Origin: Clostridia bacterium
GTDB taxonomy: Bacteria > Bacillota > Clostridia > Christensenellales > Aristaeellaceae
Assembly: GCA_017527065.1 (NCBI GenBank)
Contig: JAFXQO010000003.1
Span: 1 to 64,000 of the forward strand
Direction of reading: 5' to 3'
Length of the DNA: 64,000 nucleotides
Shown here: piece by piece, positions 51,603 to 58,316 of the stretch
Layout: each line of letters opens with the position of its first letter
How positions within the stretch are numbered: position 1 is the stretch's first letter
The notes under the pieces: generated by a model
Seen by the model: only the letters and a program-made list of their open reading frames with translations
Told to the model about the DNA's origin: nothing
The model's database searches: none
Translations under genes and position numbers: made by a program

Positions 51603-53720
51603 TCACTCATTTGCCACCGGCTCAGAAAACACCCAGTCATACCAGCCACGGACGCAAGTCTGATCTCCGGAATCCATGCTGAGTCCGGAAGTCGTGTAGA
51701 AAAGAATAGAAAAATAGGATTTTTGAGCCGTTGTTGTGAAATATGAATGATCTGTTCCCGGGGCATAGTCGAATGATCCGAGGTCGATATTGTCTATATG
51801 GGTCAGCATAATATCTCCCGCCGGGGTCAAGAAACGTCCGTCGCGACACGTTTTGTTCCCGCAATTATTCGCTGCGTTCGCAGCATATAACCCACGGTTT
51901 GTTCCGCCCAGATACTGCACGCCGGTTGTGTAGCAGTCATTCACCGTCTGCAATCCGTAATACCGGGCGCGTATAATGTCCTCCAGCGCGGTATGGATGA
52001 TCTCGCAGTTCATCCGCGCGCTTTCGCCCATGGTGATTCTGATCTGCTCTTTCAGAATCTTCCGTCCGGTTCCGTCAGACTTCCAGGTGTTGTAGCCGCA
52101 GATTTCATTCGTGATGTTTATTTGTATCGCATCGCCGTATGCCGCGTCTCCGTCCCCGACAAGCGCGCCGTCACAGTAAACATCGAACTGCGTACACTCG
52201 GCAGTCGGAACGCCGCCGGAGGAACTGTTGTTGGATTGATGATTCCCGCCCGTGAAAGTCATCGAACTGGGATTCGACCCGTCAATATTATTCACGGCGG
52301 CGACATAGTGCGGCGAGAACCAATCCGTATAACGGTTCAGAAGGTATCTGCTCACCGCAACGGAATCATCCATGATTTCGGACGATTTGTTGACGGTATA
52401 GATTTTCTGAGGATTCGGCAGATTGTTTCCGCCGGCTTTCGCAATTTCCACCACAATGTCCTCCGTGTCGTTATAGTGCGATTTGATATAGACCACATCG
52501 CCGGCCCGTTTGACAAAATGGTTCTTCTTCGTAATCTGTTGGGATATATCAACCTGTTCTGTCCCGTAAATGGTTGCCGTATGGGTTGTATCCGCACGAT
52601 AACTGATAATCACCGAGCAGTCTTCCACGGCGGTATAGGCATAATCTTCTGCGGTTGTTGTGCCTTCGTTGCTGTTTACGAGCGCCTGATACCCGTTCGG
52701 AACCACTTTTGCAAGCACAGCAAGAATCGTGCCGCTGTTGTTGTATCCACGCACCTTGATGTCGATCCGGTCATCTTTTTTCAATGAAAATGATGCGGAA
52801 TGAATATAAACGGAGGTATCGATAAGGTTCCCGCTTGCGTTGATATACCCGTTGGAAGAACCTGTAAAGTCCAGGCTTTTCTCCGTTTCAACTTCAACCG
52901 TTCCCCCGCTCAGAATCATGTCTTCAACGGCTGATATGGCGTCGTGCGTTTTATCCGCTGACCATACTTTGTCCGTATCTCCTTCTCCGGCAGTATCATC
53001 AATTATCGAGCTGGCCGCGCTGCCAAATTCCCATTCCGTTACCTTACCGCCGGAAACTGTTTTCGCGATTAACGCTTTCCCTTCATCGCTTGCGGTTGCT
53101 TTGATGATGTTGCTGATCTCTGTATTCAATTTTTGATCTTGTCCGACAGCATCGTAATCAATTTTGTCCGCTTTTAAGAAATACCCAAATGGAATATATT
53201 CTGAAGGCCAGGTGAAAGAGCTTTCATCATCTATTTCACAGATCATGAAACTATCGACATAATCCTGGGTAACTCCACCAGCTTGCCATAAACTTACAGC
53301 TATATACGCCACATTATTCCCGGCAGTATACATTAAATAGCTTGTCTTGTCTATCATATTATTGTAAGCTGCAGTGGATTGATAAGTGTAATACTCAACA
53401 TTATTGACTGTTGTAATGGCGTTTGTATAAACTGTTATTCGTCCCAAGAATCCGGCAGGAAAAGCATACTTTTGCCCTGGCTTTACAGGGAATGCCTTAT
53501 TCATTAAGGCTCTATTTGATCCTGCTGAATCAAGCGGCGGAGTCAAAGTGCTGATTGGCAGGTTTCCTGTCGGGGAACTGTATCCCGATGTAAACCCTAC
53601 GTCCTTGTCGAAAATATTGATTGTTTTCTTGATGACGCTGCTAACGTATTCTTTTGTCTCTGAGTCCTGAAGCATGTAATCTATGCCGTCAATGCTTAAA
53701 CGATCTGTTGTATTCGCCAT
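51603..53720 (-). CDS. Phage tail-fibre or receptor-binding protein
   Basis: 705 residues from the ATG at 53720, which has GGAGG about 7 bases upstream; the frame is open to 53765. The N-terminus MANTTDRLSIDGIDYMLQDSE is typical of tail-fibre attachment regions, followed by an all-beta segment rich in Ser, Thr and Asn with SAADKTHDAI-type fibre sequences (VWSADKTHDAISAVEDM), and a C-terminal part with several Cys (ANNCGNKTCRDGRF, GDQTCVRGWYDWVF) that is probably the receptor head. The DNA is visibly poorer in GC than all neighbours, which suggests recent transfer. Directly followed by the endolysin gene. Confidence 0.8.
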   Translation of the reverse strand: MANTTDRLSIDGIDYMLQDSETKEYVSSVIKKTINIFDKDVGFTSGYSSPTGNLPISTLTPPLDSAGSNRALMNKAFPVKPGQKYAFPAGFLGRITVYTNAITTVNNVEYYTYQSTAAYNNMIDKTSYLMYTAGNNVAYIAVSLWQAGGVTQDYVDSFMICEIDDESSFTWPSEYIPFGYFLKADKIDYDAVGQDQKLNTEISNIIKATASDEGKALIAKTVSGGKVTEWEFGSAASSIIDDTAGEGDTDKVWSADKTHDAISAVEDMILSGGTVEVETEKSLDFTGSSNGYINASGNLIDTSVYIHSASFSLKKDDRIDIKVRGYNNSGTILAVLAKVVPNGYQALVNSNEGTTTAEDYAYTAVEDCSVIISYRADTTHTATIYGTEQVDISQQITKKNHFVKRAGDVVYIKSHYNDTEDIVVEIAKAGGNNLPNPQKIYTVNKSSEIMDDSVAVSRYLLNRYTDWFSPHYVAAVNNIDGSNPSSMTFTGGNHQSNNSSSGGVPTAECTQFDVYCDGALVGDGDAAYGDAIQINITNEICGYNTWKSDGTGRKILKEQIRITMGESARMNCEIIHTALEDIIRARYYGLQTVNDCYTTGVQYLGGTNRGLYAANAANNCGNKTCRDGRFLTPAGDIMLTHIDNIDLGSFDYAPGTDHSYFTTTAQKSYFSILFYTTSGLSMDSGDQTCVRGWYDWVFSEPVANE

Positions 53721-53769
53721 TTCAGTTTCCTCCATTCCTTCCGCCTCTGAAACAGCGATAGTCATCAGA

Positions 53770-53868
53770 TCAGTACCCCCCCCCGAGGTAATTAATGAGG
53801 TCGAATGCTGACACCATGACTATCATTGTCACCAGAGTAGCGATCATAAATTTGTACCGAGTCTTCAT
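53770..53868 (-). CDS. 32-residue membrane peptide ending in a nine-G tract
   Basis: ATG at 53868 with AGGAGGG 7 bases upstream and a promoter at 53898-53926. The peptide begins MKTRYKFM and has one membrane segment, IATLVTMIVMVSAF, then DLINYLGGGY and a stop. The three Gly codons are a run of nine G (53776-53784 on the complement). If one G were lost, or two gained, the frame would join the extended tail-fibre frame that opens at 53765. No similar peptide is known to me; the good start signals are the main evidence that it is real. Confidence 0.6.
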   Translation of the reverse strand: MKTRYKFMIATLVTMIVMVSAFDLINYLGGGY

Positions 53869-53897
53869 CTCAAAGCCCTCCTATAATAGTTTTCTCC

Positions 53898-53926
53898 ATT
53901 ATACAGAAAACCGAGGACTTTGTCAC
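53898..53926 (-). promoter_or_regulatory. Internal promoter before the 32-residue gene and tail fibre
   Basis: Minus strand GTGACA (53926-53921), 17-base spacer, TATAAT (53903-53898). It would give the peptide, tail-fibre and lysis genes expression independent of the upstream gene. Confidence 0.6.
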
Positions 53927-53934
53927 CTACATAT

Positions 53935-54660
53935 TTAGGTGTGTTCTCCTTCTGTCGTCCCTTTTAGAACAATCCTGTAATTGTTTCCACTGATCAACTG
54001 AGCTTCAATATTAGTTGCTGTGATGATGCTGCCGATCTCTGTGTCCAACGCGGCGATCTGCGCTTCCGCCGCCGCAACCTGCGTTTGCAGGGTGTTGATG
54101 TTCTGCGCATTGTACACCTCCGCGGCCCCTACGGATGAGATTTCCCTGCGGGCGGTGGTCAGGCGCGCGTTCAGGTCGTTGATGGCCGCGGCGTTTGCCG
54201 ACTCGTGGCTCATGAGCGCCGCCGCGGTCTGCTGCGCCGATCCGGCCGCCGACTCGGCCGCCCTCTGGGCAGCCCGCGCGTCGGCTGCCGCTTCGATTCC
54301 GGTGAGGATGGCCGAAGGATAGAGCCGCAGCACCGTGCCCTCGACGTCCGGCATGTCGTACACCCGCACGCGGAAAGGCTCGCTGTGCCAAAGCAGGTTC
54401 TCGCCGCCCGAAATCGTGATGTAGCAGGTCGCCTCCCCCGGATGCTGCGTCACGGCGTTCGTGATGGTCCATACCCCGTCCTCCAGCAGCACCGCGTCTG
54501 CCGACGCCGCGTCCGACGCCTGCCAGTAAAGCGCTTCCACCTGATCCTCCGCCAGACGCGGCAGGAGGAAGCGCACCTGCTCCACGCCGTTGTCCATCTC
54601 CACGCCCAGGTTCACCGCCCGGGGCAGGGCCCGCCGTCCGTCAAACCACACTGTCTTCAT
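53935..54660 (-). CDS. Phage baseplate upper protein-like (BppU N-terminal type)
   Basis: 241 residues. The first 110 residues (MKTVWFDGRRALPRAVNLGV, VRFLLPRLAEDQVEALYWQA, GENLLWHSEPFRVRVYDMPD) match the structural domain that opens baseplate and fibre proteins of Gram-positive phages. From about residue 125 comes an Ala-rich coiled coil (AAADARAAQRAAESAAGSAQ) and a short beta tail. AGGAGGG is 11 bases before the ATG. First gene of the phage module. Confidence 0.75.
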   Translation of the reverse strand: MKTVWFDGRRALPRAVNLGVEMDNGVEQVRFLLPRLAEDQVEALYWQASDAASADAVLLEDGVWTITNAVTQHPGEATCYITISGGENLLWHSEPFRVRVYDMPDVEGTVLRLYPSAILTGIEAAADARAAQRAAESAAGSAQQTAAALMSHESANAAAINDLNARLTTARREISSVGAAEVYNAQNINTLQTQVAAAEAQIAALDTEIGSIITATNIEAQLISGNNYRIVLKGTTEGEHT

Positions 54661-54694
54661 AGTCAATAGATCCCTCCTTGTTTTTTTGCATGCA

Positions 54695-54724
54695 AAAAAG
54701 CCGCCCCGGCCGGAACGGCTTTTT
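54695..54724 (-). promoter_or_regulatory. Leader terminator (possible antitermination site) of the phage operon
   Basis: Minus strand AAAAAGCCG (54724-54716), loop with a CCGG dyad, CGGCTTTTT (54703-54695), then TTGCATGC. It lies between the promoter at 54750-54778 and the first gene. The A-run is shared with a perfect palindrome TTTTTTGCATGCAAAAAA (54682-54699), so two structures compete. Confidence 0.65.
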
Positions 54725-54749
54725 AGAACATACGTTTGTTTGTGCCATG

Positions 54750-54778
54750 AATTTACCATCACAGGGAGGATATGTCAA
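54750..54778 (-). promoter_or_regulatory. Promoter of the phage tail/lysis operon
   Basis: Minus strand TTGACA (54778-54773), 17-base spacer, TAAATT (54755-54750). Between here and the plus-strand promoter at 54890 I see nothing coding. Confidence 0.65.
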
Positions 54779-54889
54779 TGCAGTCAACACGCTCTTTACT
54801 TTTTGTGGGAAACGAACGACGGGAGAAGCCGGAATGCGGGCGCAATGCCGGGCGGCGGGAAACCGCGGCGCGCGGCGATGAAAAGCCCA

Positions 54890-54919
54890 TTGCAAAACAG
54901 GCGCGGCATGATATATAAT
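54890..54919 (+). promoter_or_regulatory. Promoter of the 2-hydroxyacid dehydrogenase gene
   Basis: TTGCAA (54890-54895), 18-base spacer, TATAAT (54914-54919), 40 bases before the ATG. Confidence 0.6.
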
Positions 54920-54959
54920 CGGGGTAATAAAGGATGAATACGAAAGGAAGAAGCAAACG

Positions 54960-55940
54960 ATGGATCACATCATGTTTCTATGCGGCAATAAACGGGCAAT
55001 CTATAACGCCTACACGGCAGAGCAGATCGGGAACCACCCCGTCCTGGCGACGGACGAGCTGGAGCCGGACCGCGTATACGGCGAGGTCGAGTCGATCTTC
55101 TCCACCTGGGGCATGCCGGCGCTGAGCGAGGAGGACATCGCGCGGCGGTTCCCGAATTTGAAGGAAATCTATTACGCGGCGGGCACCGTGCAGAAATTCG
55201 CGCGGCCGTATATGGCGCGCGGTGTGCGCGTCTTCTCGGCCTGGGCGGCCAACGCCGTGCCCGTGGCGGAGTTCACGCTGGCGCAGATCCTCCTGGCGAA
55301 CAAGGGCTTCTTCCAGCTGGACGCGCGCTACCGCCGGGAGGGCTTCCAGGCCGCGAGGGCGTATGCGGAGCACTTTGACGGCAACTACCATAACCGCGTG
55401 GGCCTGCTCGGCGCGGGCATGGTGGGCAAAAAGGTGATAGAACTTTTGAAGCCCTTCGCGCTGGAGACCCTGGTGTTCGACCCGTTCCTGCCCGACGGGG
55501 CCGCGGAAAAGCTGGGCGTCAAAAAAGCGCCGCTGGAGGCGATATTTGAAACCTGCCCCGTCGTCTCCAACCACCTGGCCAACAACGCCCAGACCGTGGG
55601 CATGCTGGATTACAGGCTGTTCTCAAGAATGTCGCCTTACGCGGTGTTCATCAACACCGGGCGCAGCGCGCAGGTGGTCGTGCCCGACCTCATCCGCGCC
55701 ATGCGGGAGGAGCCGGGCCGCACGGCGCTGTTGGACGTGACCGACCCTGAGGAGCCGCTGCCGGCGGGACACGAGCTGTTCACCGTGCCGAATATTCAAA
55801 TCACGCCCCACCGCGCGGGCAGCTGCGTGGGCGAGGTCTACCGCATGGGCGATTACATGACGGAGGAATACGCGCGCGTCCACGCCGGCCAGCCGCCCCG
55901 CTGGGAAGTGACGCTGGACATGCTCAGGACCATGGCCTGA
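54960..55940 (+). CDS. D-isomer-specific 2-hydroxyacid dehydrogenase
   Basis: 326 residues; NAD(P)-dependent interconversion of a 2-oxoacid and a D-2-hydroxyacid. The Rossmann loop is VGLLGAGMVGKKVIELLKP; catalytic candidates are Arg in NTGRSAQVVV, an acidic residue in LDVTDPEEPLP (where DVFEPEP is usual) and His in ITPHRAGS. AAAGGAAG lies 10 bases before the ATG. Specificity is unknown; the D-lactate/glycolate-type oxidase and Etf genes nearby suggest a shared hydroxyacid metabolism, though they are separate transcripts. Confidence 0.88.
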   Translation: MDHIMFLCGNKRAIYNAYTAEQIGNHPVLATDELEPDRVYGEVESIFSTWGMPALSEEDIARRFPNLKEIYYAAGTVQKFARPYMARGVRVFSAWAANAVPVAEFTLAQILLANKGFFQLDARYRREGFQAARAYAEHFDGNYHNRVGLLGAGMVGKKVIELLKPFALETLVFDPFLPDGAAEKLGVKKAPLEAIFETCPVVSNHLANNAQTVGMLDYRLFSRMSPYAVFINTGRSAQVVVPDLIRAMREEPGRTALLDVTDPEEPLPAGHELFTVPNIQITPHRAGSCVGEVYRMGDYMTEEYARVHAGQPPRWEVTLDMLRTMA

Positions 55941-55954
55941 CGCGAACGCCCCGC

Positions 55955-56482
55955 CTACCGCTGAAGCGGCAGCGAAAACACACCGCCCTCGAACACGATG
56001 TCGTTTCCCTTTTCGTCCTTGTAGAAGGACACCTTTTCCGTTTCGACCAGTTCAAACCCCAGCGACTGCAAGAGCCTCACGGAGGGCGCGTTGCCCAGCG
56101 CCGTGCCCGCCGTGAGGTTTTTTACGCCCCTGTCCCGGAGCAGGCCCGCCACCGCGCGCATCGCCTCGCCGGCGTATCCCCGGCTGTGGAAGGCCGAATG
56201 GAAGCAGTAGCCGCACTCATACGCCCCGCCGCCGCGGTCGTGACAGGCGATGTAGCCGATCATGCGCCCTTCAAGGCACACGGCGAAGAACATGTGCTCA
56301 TCGCTCTGGTTTTCCACCCACCGCGCCGCCCGCGCCCTGACCTCTGCCGGCTCCGTCGGATGCGGCTTGTCGTACTGCGCGTAGGGCGAAACGCGAAAAT
56401 CGTCCCATATCTCCTTTATGGCGCGCCAGTCCTCAATCTCCACCGGCCTAAGAACCAATCGTTCCGTCCTGATACGCTCCAT
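55955..56482 (-). CDS. GNAT N-acetyltransferase
   Basis: 175 residues from the ATG at 56482. RIRTERLVLRPVEIEDWRAI is the first motif, YCFHSAFHSRGYAGEAMRAV the acetyl-CoA loop, and GTALGNAPSVRLLQSLGFEL the C-terminal strand of the RimJ/RimL group. A longer frame exists, but its extra residues (NWELGIWNWELGI) only translate the AATTCCC repeat. GGGGAA is close to the ATG. Downstream of etfA in the same direction and probably co-transcribed. Confidence 0.88.
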   Translation of the reverse strand: MERIRTERLVLRPVEIEDWRAIKEIWDDFRVSPYAQYDKPHPTEPAEVRARAARWVENQSDEHMFFAVCLEGRMIGYIACHDRGGGAYECGYCFHSAFHSRGYAGEAMRAVAGLLRDRGVKNLTAGTALGNAPSVRLLQSLGFELVETEKVSFYKDEKGNDIVFEGGVFSLPLQR

Positions 56483-56513
56483 TTCCCCGCCGTCTCCCTT
56501 CCAGCAAACTAAA

Positions 56514-56551
56514 ATTCCTAATTCCCAATTCCAAATTCCTAATTCCCAATT
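56514..56551 (-). repeat. AATTCCC tract: 17-base direct repeat at the etfA-GNAT junction
   Basis: ATTCCTAATTCCCAATT occurs at 56514-56530 and 56535-56551, a 21-base period. On the minus strand it reads GGAATTGGGAATTAG and supplies the final codons and stop of etfA. It resembles the arms of repeat copies A-C but lacks the GC hairpin. Confidence 0.8.
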
Positions 56552-57516
56552 CTCTCCATCATTTCCCTCAAAAACGCCCCGCAGTCGCACCGCACGGCGT
56601 ACTGCGCGTACCGGAAGATCGGCGCGTCCGGGTCGGTGTTCACGGCCACGATGGTCTGGGCGGCCACCCCGGCCATGTGCTGTATCGCCCCGGAGATGCC
56701 CAGCGCGATGTACAGCCGCGGAGACACCGTCTTGCCCGTCTGGCCCACCTGCCGGGCGTAGGGGAGCGCGCCGGCGTCCACCAGCGGGCGGCTGGCCGAC
56801 AGCGCGCCGCCGAGTTTTTTGGCCAGTTTCTCCGCCAGCGCGATGTTCTCCGCGCCGCCGATGCCCTGGCCCACCGACACCAGCACGTCCGCGTCGCCGA
56901 TGTTCACGCCGCCGCCGGAGGCAATGCGCTCAATGAGCTCCACCGCGCTTTCCGCCGCTGGGCTTTGCTCGACGATCACCGGGCAGGATCTCGTCATGTC
57001 CGGCGCGGGGACCGGGAACACCTTCGGCCGCACCGTCGCCATCTGCGGCCGCCTGTCCGGGCAGACGATGGTCGCCATGAGGTTGCCGCCGAAGGCCGGA
57101 CGCGTCTGCAGGAGCAGCCCGGTCTCGGGGTCGACGTCCAGGCCCGTGCAGTCCGCGGTGAGGCCGGTGTTCAGCCGCGCGGCCAGCCGGGGCGCCAGGG
57201 AACGGCCGAAGGCCGTCGCGCCCAGCAGCAGCGCCGCGGGCCGGTATTTTTCAACGAGCGCCGCCAGCGCGCCGGCCTGAACGAGTTCGTCGGGCTGATC
57301 GGCGTCGCAGGCCGCGCACAGCACGGCGTCCGCGCCGTACCGGGCCAGCGACTCCGCTCCCTCCGGGTTCCCCACGAGCGCCGCCGTGACCGGGCACCCC
57401 ATGGCCTTCGCCAGCCGTGCAGCCTGCCCGAGCAGCTCGAACGCCACCGGCCGGACGCCGCCCCCGCCCCGCTCGCAGTAGACCCACAGCCCGCCGGGCC
57501 TGATCGTATCCGTCAT
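56539..57516 (-). CDS. etfA: Electron transfer flavoprotein alpha subunit
   Basis: 325 residues, standard length, without the N-terminal ferredoxin extension seen in LctC of acetogens. The N-terminal domain (LWVYCERGGGGVRPVAFELL) is followed by RSLAPRLAARLNTGLTADCT, and the C-terminal FAD domain by LVSVGQGIGGAENIALAEKL, GQTGKTVSPRLYIALGISGA and IQHMAGV with VAVNTDPDAPIF. Its ATG overlaps the etfB stop. The protein ends RIGN with the stop inside the AATTCCC repeat. Confidence 0.96.
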   Translation of the reverse strand: MTDTIRPGGLWVYCERGGGGVRPVAFELLGQAARLAKAMGCPVTAALVGNPEGAESLARYGADAVLCAACDADQPDELVQAGALAALVEKYRPAALLLGATAFGRSLAPRLAARLNTGLTADCTGLDVDPETGLLLQTRPAFGGNLMATIVCPDRRPQMATVRPKVFPVPAPDMTRSCPVIVEQSPAAESAVELIERIASGGGVNIGDADVLVSVGQGIGGAENIALAEKLAKKLGGALSASRPLVDAGALPYARQVGQTGKTVSPRLYIALGISGAIQHMAGVAAQTIVAVNTDPDAPIFRYAQYAVRCDCGAFLREMMERIGN

Positions 57517-58316
57517 GCGCGTCCCTCCGTTTCTATGAGCCGCTTCGCTGCCAGGCGTTCGATGAGCGCGGCCGCCTGTTCGCCCGGCGCGCCGGAAATG
57601 ATCTCGGCCTTGACGCTGAGGTCGGGCCGGGCGGTCTTCACCACGCGGGTGGCGGAGCCCTTAAGGCCCGTCTCTTCCGGGTCGAGGCCCAAATCGCCAT
57701 GGTTCCAGACGGTGATTTTCGCCTCTTCGCCCCGCAGTATTCCCGCGATGGAGGGCAGGCGCGGCACGTTGATTTCCTTCAATACCGTTATGAGGGTAGG
57801 CAGCTTCACTCGCACGCGGGCATAGCCGTCGTCGGTCAGCCGCCGCGCGGTGAGCGCGCCGCCTTCGATCGATTCGATTTGCGCCGCGTCGCTCACGTGG
57901 GGCAGGCCCAGATTCTCGGCCAGCATGGGGCCCACCTGCGCCGTGTCTCCGTCAGTGGCCATGCGGCCGCACAGTATGAGGTCGGGAAGCCCCGCCTTTT
58001 TTACGGCGCAGGCCAGCGTGCGCGCGGTGGCGAGGGTGTCCGAGCCGGCGAAGGCGCGGTCGGTGAGCAGTATCGCCTCGTCCGCGCCCACGGCTATCAC
58101 CCGCCGCAGCATGGTGGCCGACGCGGGAATGCCCATGGTGAGCGCCGACACCGAGCCGCCATAGCGCGCCTTCAGCCGCACGGCCTCCTCCACGGCGAAC
58201 GCGTCGAAGGGGTTCAGTATGGCCTCCGCGCCTTCGCGGATGATGGTGTGCGTCACCGGGTCGAGCCGCGTCTCGTTCGACGCGGGCACCTGCTTTACGC
58301 AGACGATAATCTTCAT
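57513..58316 (-). CDS. etfB: Electron transfer flavoprotein beta subunit
   Basis: 267 residues. KIIVCVKQVPASNETRLDP is the EtfB start; NPFDAFAVEEAVRLK, DEAILLTDRAFAGSDTLATA, GRMATDGDTAQVGPMLAENL and VKLPTLITVLKEINVPRLPS are family segments. GSDTLATA and DGDTAQVGP line the second FAD or AMP pocket. Start and stop overlap the neighbouring genes by ATGA, showing tight coupling with the FAD oxidase and EtfA. Confidence 0.96.
   Translation of the reverse strand: MKIIVCVKQVPASNETRLDPVTHTIIREGAEAILNPFDAFAVEEAVRLKARYGGSVSALTMGIPASATMLRRVIAVGADEAILLTDRAFAGSDTLATARTLACAVKKAGLPDLILCGRMATDGDTAQVGPMLAENLGLPHVSDAAQIESIEGGALTARRLTDDGYARVRVKLPTLITVLKEINVPRLPSIAGILRGEEAKITVWNHGDLGLDPEETGLKGSATRVVKTARPDLSVKAEIISGAPGEQAAALIERLAAKRLIETEGRA

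Noticed and set aside
51603-53868. Diversity-generating retroelement acting on the tail fibre
   Set aside because: No reverse transcriptase and no template repeat in the window; the G tract alone does not indicate one.
56483-56590. N-terminal extension of the GNAT at 55955
   Set aside because: The residues (NWELGIWNWELGI) are a translation of the AATTCCC repeat and overlap the end of etfA.
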